From: Lentzea aerocolonigenes
GTDB lineage: Bacteria > Actinomycetota > Actinomycetes > Mycobacteriales > Pseudonocardiaceae
Assembly (NCBI RefSeq): GCF_000955955.1
Contig: NZ_JYJG01000095.1
Coordinates: 1-63,975, forward strand
Reading direction: 5' to 3'
Length of the DNA stretch: 63,975 nucleotides
Shown here piece by piece: positions 45,176 through 55,485 of the stretch (its first letter is position 1; the number at the start of each line of letters is the position of its first letter). The notes below the pieces were generated by a model, which was not told where the DNA came from, did no database searches, and saw nothing but the letters and a program-made list of their open reading frames with translations. The translations under genes were made by a program, and so were the position numbers.

Positions 45176-45597
45176 ATCCAGAGACCGAGGATCGCGCCCG
45201 CCAGCGCGAGCCCGACGATGTGATAGCCCGCTCCGATGGCCGCGAACGTCATCGGGGCGGGCTTCGTCATGTCGAAGGTTCCCGTCACGAAGATGGCGGG
45301 CAGGGCGACGCCGACACCGACGACGAGGCCGAGCAGGATGCCTTCCATGATGTTGTCGGTGCTCGACGCGGCAGCGATCATCGCCGTCGCGAGCGTGGCG
45401 ACGAAGCAGGTGGCCAGCGGCACGACGTAGATCCCGGCGCCCGCGTTGTCCGGTGGGTTCAGGTCCCAGCCGGCGGCTCGTTGCCAGGCCCTGCCGAACG
45501 CGAACTCCGCGTACCACAAGGCACCGAGCGCGAAGTACGCGATGGTGGCCACGATGACGGCTAACCAGTTCAGGTCGCCGAGCAGGGTCAAGCTCAT
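45172..45597 (-). CDS. DUF1761 membrane protein
   Basis: ATG 45597 opens a 141-residue, four-helix protein: NWLAVIVATIAYFALGALWY at the start, then LATCFVATLATAMIAA and the last helix GYHIVGLALAGAILGLWI. This matches DUF1761. It is convergent with the DHFR-like gene, overlapping it by 4 bases. Function is unknown. Confidence 0.85.
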   Translation of the reverse strand: MSLTLLGDLNWLAVIVATIAYFALGALWYAEFAFGRAWQRAAGWDLNPPDNAGAGIYVVPLATCFVATLATAMIAAASSTDNIMEGILLGLVVGVGVALPAIFVTGTFDMTKPAPMTFAAIGAGYHIVGLALAGAILGLWI

Positions 45598-45747
45598 GAC
45601 GTCTCCCGCGGTGATCAGGTGACTTGGCATCGCGGGGTGAACGTGCGCTGTTACCGGTGGTTCGGGCCCGGACATAACGGTGCCCGATGGATCTACCGGG
45701 AGATCTGGTGATGCACGCTGCCGTGAACGTGGGGGGAGAACGACGGA

Positions 45748-45776
45748 GGGCCGCCCACCGCAGCGGTGAGCGGCCC
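45748..45776 (-). terminator. Terminator after S8 peptidase gene
   Basis: GGGCCGC (45748-45754) pairs with GCGGCCC (45770-45776), enclosing a second inverted repeat CACCG-CAG-CGGTG. It makes a 12-pair stem with one mismatch, 6 bases past the S8 peptidase stop on the minus strand. Confidence 0.8.
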
Positions 45777-45781
45777 ACCCG

Positions 45782-47248
45782 TCAGCTCACGGCCTTGAGG
45801 GCGTCGATCTCACCCGATCCGTAGAAGCTGTTGTGCCCCGCTCCTCCCTGGCACGTCTGCGGTTCCCCGCTGTTCTGCGGGAAGGCCGCGTAGATCGACG
45901 TGTCCGGGCAGGACAGCGGGTTGGTCGCCTGCTGGAGCTTGGCGGCCGCACCCGCGCTGCCCCGCTTGCTCAGCAGCAGCGCGGCCACACCGGCCACGTG
46001 CGGACCGGCCATCGAGGTGCCCTGCAGGTAGCAGTACTTCGCGCCGTTCTCGACCACCTGGCGCGCGCACGGCCGGTAGCTCGGGTAGGTCGACAGCACG
46101 CGGCCGTTCGGGGCGGCCGGGGTCAGCTGCAGGATCGCGTCGCCGCCCGGAGCGGCCACGTCGGCGGTCGAGACGCCGTAGCTGGAGTAGTACGACTTGA
46201 AGCGCTTGTTGCCCGTCGCCGTCACGCCGATGACGCCGGGCACCTCGACCGGGACGACCGCGCAGGCGTTGGTGATCTCCCGTTCCTGCTCGCTGCCGGG
46301 CGGGAAGTCGGGGCTGATCACGTCGACCTCGGGGTGCGAGAGGTCGGTGGCGTCGTTGCCCTCGGACGCCACGACGATCACGCCCTGGGACTGCGCGTAC
46401 TTGATCGCCCTGCGCTCGGCCTTCCAGATCGCGCGCTGGTCGGCGTTGTTGCGGCAGTTGAAGAGCCACGGATCGGCGAAGTAGCTGTTGTTGGTGACGT
46501 TGATGCCGTGCGTGGCGGACCACATGTACGAGCAGATGACCATTTCCGGGAAGAAGTAGCCGTCGTCGTTGCTCGTCTTCACGCCGGCGATGCGCACGTT
46601 CGGCGCGACACCGATGATTCCGGTGCCGTTCGCGGCCGCCGCGATGGTGCCGGCGGTGTGGGTGCCGTGGCCGTTCTGGTCGTTGCCGGCCAGCAGCGGT
46701 GCCGGCGTGCCGCTCGAGCAGTCCGCGCTGCGCGACGCGTCGTAGTTCGGCGCGAGGTCCGGGTGCGTGAAGTCGAGGCCCGTGTCCAGGTCGCCCACGA
46801 CGACCTGCCTGCTGCCGGGCGTGACCTGGTGCGCCTGCGGCACGTTGATCTGCTGCATGTCCCACTGCAGGCCGGACAACGAGTCGCCCCACGTGGCGGC
46901 GGCGGTCACGTCGTCCGCGGCATCGGCCTGGTCCGGCGCGAGCCGCATACCGAGACCCGTCGTCGCGGCGACGCCCTCGACGTTGTTCTGCTGCTTCATC
47001 GCGGCGGCGAAACCGGCGCTCGACGACCGGGCGATCGCGACGCCGATCTGGCTGTAGTTCGCGACAACGGTGCCGCCGGCGCTCGCGATGGTGTTCGCGG
47101 CGTTCGGCGACGAGGTGCCCTCGTGGTAGAGGACGACATAGGTGGACTCCGTCGCGGCACCGGCCTGGAACGCCGGGGCGACACACAGAGCCGCCCCGAG
47201 ACCGGCGGCGGCCAGCAGTGCTCGTGGACGATTCAACAAATGTCTCAC
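45782..47248 (-). CDS. Secreted S8 (subtilisin) family serine peptidase
   Basis: GTG 47248 opens a 488-residue preproprotein. It has a signal peptide (to about AFQAGAA), an I9-like propeptide (STYVVLYHEG) and a catalytic domain with Asp in VVVGDLDTGLDFTHP, His in NGHGTHTAGT and Ser in QGTSMAGPHVAGVAA. Paired cysteines in the C-terminal part suit an extracellular enzyme. A low-GC intergenic region upstream probably holds its promoter. Confidence 0.93.
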   Translation of the reverse strand: MRHLLNRPRALLAAAGLGAALCVAPAFQAGAATESTYVVLYHEGTSSPNAANTIASAGGTVVANYSQIGVAIARSSSAGFAAAMKQQNNVEGVAATTGLGMRLAPDQADAADDVTAAATWGDSLSGLQWDMQQINVPQAHQVTPGSRQVVVGDLDTGLDFTHPDLAPNYDASRSADCSSGTPAPLLAGNDQNGHGTHTAGTIAAAANGTGIIGVAPNVRIAGVKTSNDDGYFFPEMVICSYMWSATHGINVTNNSYFADPWLFNCRNNADQRAIWKAERRAIKYAQSQGVIVVASEGNDATDLSHPEVDVISPDFPPGSEQEREITNACAVVPVEVPGVIGVTATGNKRFKSYYSSYGVSTADVAAPGGDAILQLTPAAPNGRVLSTYPSYRPCARQVVENGAKYCYLQGTSMAGPHVAGVAALLLSKRGSAGAAAKLQQATNPLSCPDTSIYAAFPQNSGEPQTCQGGAGHNSFYGSGEIDALKAVS

Positions 47249-47364
47249 CGCTTCCCGTAGTAAGGGTGTTCACGGGAAAATCGAATCGGCGAGACGATTG
47301 TTACATCACATGCAATGCGCATTCACGTGATTACTGCGGGAATAGTTCTGTGAATGTGAAAGGG

Positions 47365-47520
47365 TCAGGGTGACGCGGGCGGGGCTGTGACGACCGTGCC
47401 GACCGTGTCCGTCACGGGTGGCACGATGTGCATCTCGTCGTCACGCTCGGCCTTCTTGCACGACGAGAGCACGAGCACCGCCAGCGCGGTGAGCAGAAGT
47501 GCGACATGACGCCGGCTCAT
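47365..47520 (-). CDS. Small lipoprotein (51 aa)
   Basis: ATG 47520 has GGAGGC 5 bases upstream. A signal peptide MSRRHVALLLTALAVLVLSSC carries a lipobox (LSSC), so Cys21 would be lipidated. The short mature part is acidic, then Val/Thr/Pro-rich. It lies between two secreted peptidase genes but behind a terminator, so it likely has its own promoter. Function is unknown. Confidence 0.7.
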   Translation of the reverse strand: MSRRHVALLLTALAVLVLSSCKKAERDDEMHIVPPVTDTVGTVVTAPPASP

Positions 47521-47539
47521 CAACGCCTCCACTGGAGAA

Positions 47540-47566
47540 GTGGGTGCGGGCGGTCCCCGCACCCAC
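47540..47566 (-). terminator. Terminator after S1 peptidase gene
   Basis: GTGGGTGCGGG (47540-47550) and CCCGCACCCAC (47556-47566) form a perfect 11-bp stem with a 5-base loop, 16 bases past the S1 peptidase stop and before the lipoprotein start. Confidence 0.8.
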
Positions 47567-47582
47567 CACGATACTGATCAAC

Positions 47583-48872
47583 TCAGTTGCAGTTGTACGG
47601 GTTCAACTGAGCGCAGGCGGCTTCCATTCTCGTGGAGAACGCGACAGTGCCTCCGTTGTCGAGGTTGCCGGCTGAGATGATGCCGCCGACCTTCGCGCCG
47701 GTGGCCAGGATCTCGTCGATGACCGGGCCGCCGCTGTCACCGTGCTGCACGAGCTGGCCCCCGCTCTGGGCTTCAATGCGATCCAGTCCGCACACGTCGA
47801 GGTCGTCAACCCGATAGCAACCGTTCGTGCTCGTGACTCGGGCGTTGCAGGACATGAGGGTGAACGAACCGTTGGTGCACACGCGGTCGCCGGTCGCGAA
47901 GCTGAGGCGCGCGGTCTGATAGGTCAGCGTGTTCCCGCCGGTGAACTGGTAGTTGCCCATGGTCGACGTGCCCTGCGTCCTGATCGTGAGCGCGTCGATG
48001 CGACCGTTGCCCCACTGGACGTCGATGACCGGGCCAAGGCGTCCCCGCAGCACCAGCTGGTTCGCGGCGCGGTCGACGTGCCCCTGCCACACCATGTCGC
48101 CGTTGTGGAAGCAATGCCCGGCGGTGTGCAGGATCGTGCTGGAGAAGTTCTTCACCGCATCCGTGCACTGGGTGACGTTGACCGTGCCGTCACCGTTGTC
48201 GCGCCAGGTGAGGATCCTCTTGCCGGTGCTGTACGGCGCGTCGTCGAGCAACCGCGTCGAGTTCGGGCCAGAGGCGATGTTCGCACCCGGCCACACGATG
48301 TCGCTCTTCTTGACGACCGTGGTCTTCACAGCGGGGATCATGGGCGTGCCGGGGAAGATTTCGACCGCGTCGCCGTACCGCTCCGCGAACTCGCGCCGGA
48401 CGGTGTCCAAGTCGGACTCCGCGGACACACCGACCTTCACCTTGTTGGCGACCTCGTCGACGTACCATTCGTAGATCTGCGTTCCGGGACGGATCTTCGC
48501 GGTCTGCGGGGCACCGACCCCGGCGAGTGTCCTGTTCAGTTCGGCGAGCGACCGCCGTTGCCTCTGCACGGTCACTTTCACCGTGTTCTGCGAGGAACGG
48601 GCCGCATTCCTGGTCGCTGCGCGCAGTGACGCGGAAGCGTCTCGGTTCGCCGCGACGCCGAGGACGTAGCCGCCGCGGGCAGAGTCGAACCGCATTCCGG
48701 TGTAGTCGTCGGGGTGCGCCCTGACCTGCTCGATCACCTTGGAGATCTGATCTTTGTCGACCGTCGTCTCCGCAGCGGGCGCCGCGGACGGCTGGCCGGC
48801 CGTCGCGATCAGGGCGAGTGCGGCCGATAACACCGAAATGGATGCGCGCAGCGCTGTTCTGCGATGTTTCAT
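47583..48872 (-). CDS. Secreted S1-family serine peptidase (streptogrisin-like)
   Basis: ATG 48872 follows GGGGGG. The 429-residue protein has a signal peptide (ending GQPSAAPA), a long pro-region (residues about 30-190) and a chymotrypsin-fold domain. His lies in LHTAGHCF, and Ser in VQHGDSGGPVID. The Asp is probably in GNGRIDALTI. Cys pairs (CFHNG, CNARV, CYRVDDLDVCGL) suit secretion. It ends NPYNCN. The substrate is unknown. Confidence 0.88.
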   Translation of the reverse strand: MKHRRTALRASISVLSAALALIATAGQPSAAPAAETTVDKDQISKVIEQVRAHPDDYTGMRFDSARGGYVLGVAANRDASASLRAATRNAARSSQNTVKVTVQRQRRSLAELNRTLAGVGAPQTAKIRPGTQIYEWYVDEVANKVKVGVSAESDLDTVRREFAERYGDAVEIFPGTPMIPAVKTTVVKKSDIVWPGANIASGPNSTRLLDDAPYSTGKRILTWRDNGDGTVNVTQCTDAVKNFSSTILHTAGHCFHNGDMVWQGHVDRAANQLVLRGRLGPVIDVQWGNGRIDALTIRTQGTSTMGNYQFTGGNTLTYQTARLSFATGDRVCTNGSFTLMSCNARVTSTNGCYRVDDLDVCGLDRIEAQSGGQLVQHGDSGGPVIDEILATGAKVGGIISAGNLDNGGTVAFSTRMEAACAQLNPYNCN

Positions 48873-49026
48873 CTTGTCCCCCCAGGACAAATGTGTAAAC
48901 ACGAAAAATGTTCATCGCTCAGCGGGGAAGCTATCAGTGCATTCGATCTTCCGCCAGGTTGTACGGGTTCACTTGCACGCGAACCGCGGGACGCGCCCCC
49001 GATGGTCAGTCGGAGCCGAGACAGCG

Positions 49027-49061
49027 AAGGCCCGCCCGGAGAAAGTGTCCGGGCGGGCCTT
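49027..49061 (-). terminator. Terminator after aconitase gene
   Basis: AAGGCCCGCCCGGA (49027-49040) and TCCGGGCGGGCCTT (49048-49061) form a perfect 14-bp stem with a 7-base loop, 14 bases past the aconitase stop on the minus strand. Confidence 0.9.
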
Positions 49062-49075
49062 GGTACTGCTGCTGA

Positions 49076-51883
<2,808 letters not shown>

Positions 51884-52019
51884 GTGCAACTCCATCTGGT
51901 GACAGCGCGGTGGTCAGTTCGGGGTACGGGGCAAGTCTTCCTCAACGGGTCGACCGGTGCCCCTCGACCCCAAACAGTACGCGTGTCCTGTTAGCCGCTT
52001 CAACCCAGGTTGCCCTAAG

Positions 52020-52874
52020 TCACTGGGTGGCGCGGTACTCGCCCGGTGATCGGCCCGCGAACCGCTTGAACGCCGCGCTGAACGCGCTTTCGGTGCGGTA
52101 GCCGACGGTTGCGGCGATCACCGCGACCGTGTCCGGGGTGTCCCGGAGCGCCTTGGCAGCGGTCTGCATGCGCAGGCGCAGGAGGTAGTCGAGCGGGGTC
52201 AGGCCGACGGTTTCCTTGAAGTGCAAGAAGAACGTGGACCGCGACATGGCGGCTCTCGTCGCCAGCTCGCTGACCGTCCAGGGACGTCCGAGGTCGTCGT
52301 GGAGCGCTTGGACGGCCGGTCCCAGCTGCGGGTGCAGTTCGGCGCGATGGGCGTGATCGCGCAGGACCTGGAGCAGCAGCACCTGGGAGAGCCGGTCGAG
52401 GATCATCCTGCCGCCGTCGATCTCGGCCCGGATCAGCGTGATGGTGGCCTGGGCGGTGCTGGTGCGTGCCTGGACGTGGATGACAGGAGGCAGAACGCCG
52501 AGCAGTCCGGCGGCCTCGGGCTCGCAGGTGAAACCCGCGCCGAGCAACGTCGTGTCGTGGCCCTCGCCGATGCGTCCGGCGTCGCGGTGCGTGCCGTCGT
52601 CGTGGTCGTAGATCGGCGCCGCGAACACCGACGGCGTGTCCGGGTCGCTCGCGATGCGGTACGGGCGCTGACCGGCGATGACGTAGCAGTCGCCCTGCTC
52701 GGCCCAGAAGCTCTCGTCGCCCACCGTGATGTGCGCGCGGCCCTCCACGACGACCTCGACGCGCAGGTCCAGCCTTCCGGCGAAGTGCATCGCCCATCGG
52801 CCGCCGGCGTGCAGCGGTGTCGCGACGGCCCAGTTCACGCTCAGCGTCGACAGGACGTGCTCGAGCGGGTTCAC
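52020..52874 (-). CDS. AraC-family transcriptional regulator
   Basis: GTG 52874 opens a 284-residue protein. It has an N-terminal cupin-like sensory domain (HITVGDESFWAEQGDCYVI) and a C-terminal AraC DNA-binding domain: WTVSELATRAAMSRSTFFLHFKE and AVIAATVGYRTESAFSAAFKRFAG (both quoted in part). It is divergent from the hydrolase at 52974, with 99 bases between, so control of that gene is likely. Confidence 0.88.
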   Translation of the reverse strand: MNPLEHVLSTLSVNWAVATPLHAGGRWAMHFAGRLDLRVEVVVEGRAHITVGDESFWAEQGDCYVIAGQRPYRIASDPDTPSVFAAPIYDHDDGTHRDAGRIGEGHDTTLLGAGFTCEPEAAGLLGVLPPVIHVQARTSTAQATITLIRAEIDGGRMILDRLSQVLLLQVLRDHAHRAELHPQLGPAVQALHDDLGRPWTVSELATRAAMSRSTFFLHFKETVGLTPLDYLLRLRMQTAAKALRDTPDTVAVIAATVGYRTESAFSAAFKRFAGRSPGEYRATQ

Positions 52875-52973
52875 GAAGCTCGGACTCTCCCGACAGGACG
52901 GCGGACTCTCGGCGATGTTCCTCCTGATCTTGCCTGGCTAGCGTACGGCCAAACGGATGACGAGGAGATCTTG

Positions 52974-53624
52974 ATGGACCGGGGGAACCTGTTGCTCGTG
53001 CACGGCGCCTGGCACGGATCGTGGTGCTGGGAACTGCTGATTCCCGAACTGGAGGCGCGCGGCTGGACACCGTCGGCTCTCGACCTGCCGAGCGCGTCCG
53101 GCTCTCCGGCGGCGGGTGTGCACGAGGACGCCGAGGCGGTGCGGGAGGCGCTGGCCGCCCTGGACGGGCCGGTGACGGTGCTGGCCCATTCCTACGCCGG
53201 AATTCCCGTGGGGCAGGCCGCGGGCTCCGCTGACCGGCTCATCTACCTCGCCGCGCACATGCTGGAACCGGGCGAGCACGTCGCGGGCGTGCTGGGAGGG
53301 CCCTGGTACGAGCAGGGGGCGAAGCTGCTGGACGTGCCGGAGCCCGCCCGCGAGCTGCTGTTCCCCGACGTGCCGGACGAGCTGGCGGCGTGGGCCGCGT
53401 CGCGGTTGCGGCCGCAGAGCGCGCGGGTGTTCGAGGACGTGGTGACGGCGTCGGCCTGGCGGACGGTGCCCACGTTGCCGATCGTGTGCGAGGAGGACGC
53501 GATCTTCCCGCCGGTGTTCGCGGACCGGCTTCGAGCGGGCGGAGCCGTCACGTTGCCCGGCTCGCACTCGCCGTTCCTGTCGCGGCCGGCGGCGTTGGCC
53601 GACCTGATCAGCGCCCAGGGGTAG
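52974..53624 (+). CDS. Alpha/beta hydrolase
   Basis: ATG 52974 follows GAGGAGA. The 216-residue protein has the oxyanion HGAWHGSWCWE, the nucleophile elbow LAHSYAGIP (Ser) and a late His in PGSHSPFLSRP. It resembles RsbQ/salicylate esterase-like small hydrolases. An acidic residue in EEDAIFPP completes the triad. The substrate is unknown; the divergent AraC gene suggests an inducible role. Confidence 0.85.
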   Translation: MDRGNLLLVHGAWHGSWCWELLIPELEARGWTPSALDLPSASGSPAAGVHEDAEAVREALAALDGPVTVLAHSYAGIPVGQAAGSADRLIYLAAHMLEPGEHVAGVLGGPWYEQGAKLLDVPEPARELLFPDVPDELAAWAASRLRPQSARVFEDVVTASAWRTVPTLPIVCEEDAIFPPVFADRLRAGGAVTLPGSHSPFLSRPAALADLISAQG

Positions 53625-53709
53625 CCCGGCGGCTCGGCCTCACGTGCTGTCAACGCGCCGGCGAGCAGATCGAACGATGATTTTGGATGCGTTTGTGTGA
53701 CGGAGAGTT

Positions 53710-54126
53710 TTACGCGCCGAACATGAGAATGATTCCAAAAGAGGTCAGCATCAGGACTTTCAGGCCTTCGAGTGCGATGTAGACGAGGTGCGTGCGTGAC
53801 TCGGGCGGGGCCGCCCCGTCGATGATGAGCTGAGCCCTGACTTCGAGTCGTGGTCGCAGGATCAGCACCTGGGCGGCGAGGGTGACCGCGAGCGTGATGA
53901 ACAGAAGGGTGGCGGCGAGCGGGCGCGGGGCGAGCGCGAACGTGACCGCGGTGGCCGTGGCGAGCACGATCTCCGCCGCGTTGAGGGCGCGGAACACCAG
54001 CCGCCCGATGCCGAGGCCCAGCGGCAGGGTGATGCCGGGGGCGCGGAACTTCAGCGGTGCCTCGATCGAGATCGCGACGACCATGCCGAGCCAGATGCAC
54101 GCCAAAGCGAGCGGAAGTGAGGTCAT
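53710..54126 (-). CDS. Four-helix integral membrane protein
   Basis: ATG 54126 opens a 138-residue protein with four hydrophobic helices: LALACIWLGMVVAIS, LNAAEIVLATATAVTFAL, LAATLLFITLAVTLAAQV and LKVLMLTSFGIILMFG. A conserved polar loop (EAPLKFRAPGITLPLGLGIGRLV, in part) lies after helix 1. I know the pattern only as a hypothetical family. The start overlaps the ABC operon region on the other strand. Confidence 0.75.
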   Translation of the reverse strand: MTSLPLALACIWLGMVVAISIEAPLKFRAPGITLPLGLGIGRLVFRALNAAEIVLATATAVTFALAPRPLAATLLFITLAVTLAAQVLILRPRLEVRAQLIIDGAAPPESRTHLVYIALEGLKVLMLTSFGIILMFGA

Positions 54127-54145
54127 GGGTGGTTATCTTGACGGG

Positions 54146-54856
54146 GTGCTCCTCGATCAGGTTTCCAAGCGGTACGGGCGCGGGCCCTGGGTGCTGCGCG
54201 ACCTCACTTTGGAAGTCACCGGCACGGTGGTGCTGACCGGCGCGAACGGCACCGGCAAGTCGACGCTGCTCAAGATCGCCGCCGGGGTGTTGAAGCCGTC
54301 GTCCGGACGCGTGGTGCGGCCGGCCTCCGTCGGTTACGTGCCGGAGCGGTTTCCCTCTGACGTCAAGATGTCCGCTTCGTCGTACCTGGCGCACATGGGC
54401 CGCGTGCGTGGCGCTGGTGCCAACGACGTGTTGGAGCGGCTCGGGTTCGTCGGCTCGCTGTCCGCGCCGATGTCGGAACTGTCCAAGGGGAACGCGCAGA
54501 AGGTCGCGCTGGCGCAGGCGTTTCTGGCCACAGACCTGTTGGTGTTCGACGAACCGTGGACCGGGCTCGACCCCGAGGCCGCCGCCGAGTTGTGCGTGAT
54601 GCTGGAGGGGCGTACGGCGTTGGTGTCCGATCACGAAGGGCACCTCGAGTCGGCCACGCGGGTGGACCTCGCCGGTGGGCACGTGACGATCGAGCTCAGC
54701 CGCGTGGTGGGGCTTGATGCGTTGGAGGCGTTGGAAGGCGTGCAGTCGGTGTTGTCGCGGGGGTCGTCGGCGCGGGTGGTGGTGGCGCCGGACCGGAGCG
54801 ACCAGGTGCTCGCTGAGGCGTTGCGGCTCGGATGTTCGGTGCGGAGCGTGCGGTGA
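54146..54856 (+). CDS. ABC transporter ATP-binding protein
   Basis: GTG 54146 is preferred because it gives the usual LLDQVSKRYGRGPW start; ATG 54125 is also open but overlaps the divergent gene. The protein (236 aa) has Walker A TGANGTGKSTLL, signature LSKGN, Walker B LLVFDEPWTGLD and His in LVSDHE. The C-terminal 80 residues hold an extra domain without known motifs. The stop overlaps the partner membrane protein. Confidence 0.88.
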   Translation: MLLDQVSKRYGRGPWVLRDLTLEVTGTVVLTGANGTGKSTLLKIAAGVLKPSSGRVVRPASVGYVPERFPSDVKMSASSYLAHMGRVRGAGANDVLERLGFVGSLSAPMSELSKGNAQKVALAQAFLATDLLVFDEPWTGLDPEAAAELCVMLEGRTALVSDHEGHLESATRVDLAGGHVTIELSRVVGLDALEALEGVQSVLSRGSSARVVVAPDRSDQVLAEALRLGCSVRSVR

Positions 54857-55485
54857 TCTCCCTGGTGCGGTACCTCGCGGCGGATGTCTTCCGCGGGCAG
54901 CGGTTTCTGGCTCCGCTGCTGGTGTTCCTCGGTGTGATGGGGATGTTGTTCTCGTACGACCCCGGCCCGCAGCTGTCGGCCTACTCCGGGTCGTCGGCGT
55001 TGATCTACCCGATCTGCGCGTGGCTCGCCGTGGTCGTGGCGACGTCCGAGGACGTGGTGCGGCGGGAGATCACCGTCGTGTCGGCGGGTGGATGGCCTCG
55101 CGTTCTGTCCGCCGTTGCCATGACGACTGTGCTGTTCGGGCTCGGGGTCGCGGTGGTGGCGACGGTGTGGGCGGTGGTCGCGAGCCCGCGTCCGTACACG
55201 TTCGGTGAGTTCCTGGCTGGGCTTGGTGCGCACGGGGTGTGCGCGCTGCTTGGTGCTGGGGTTGGGTTGTTGTTCGCGCGGCCTGTGTTCACGGCGATCG
55301 GGCGGACCGTGATGGCGGTGTTCGCCGTCGTCGTGTTCACCTATCCGCTCGGACGGTGGACGCCGCTCGGGTGGGTGCTGGACGTGTTGGGGCACAACCA
55401 GTTCTCGCTCGCGGTGCTGTGGGCCGGGGTCTTCGGGGCCGTCCTGGTGTCGGGTGCTGTGGTGTTGGGTGTGCGGCGGGCTTGA
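54832..55485 (+). CDS. Membrane partner of ABC ATPase
   Basis: ATG 54832 overlaps the ATPase gene by 25 bases. The 217-residue protein has about six helices (FLAPLLVFLGVMGML, LIYPICAWLAVVVATS, VAMTTVLFGLGVAVVATVWAV and others), as in ABC-2-type permeases. Its stop overlaps the start of the AfsR-like gene, so the three form one operon. Substrate is unknown. Confidence 0.8.
   Translation: MFGAERAVISLVRYLAADVFRGQRFLAPLLVFLGVMGMLFSYDPGPQLSAYSGSSALIYPICAWLAVVVATSEDVVRREITVVSAGGWPRVLSAVAMTTVLFGLGVAVVATVWAVVASPRPYTFGEFLAGLGAHGVCALLGAGVGLLFARPVFTAIGRTVMAVFAVVVFTYPLGRWTPLGWVLDVLGHNQFSLAVLWAGVFGAVLVSGAVVLGVRRA

Noticed and set aside
48940..48985. Remnant of a second S1 peptidase (short block resembling the NPYN gene end)
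   Set aside because: The 14-base match to the end of the S1 gene is too short and lies in a stop-bounded frame. Chance cannot be excluded.
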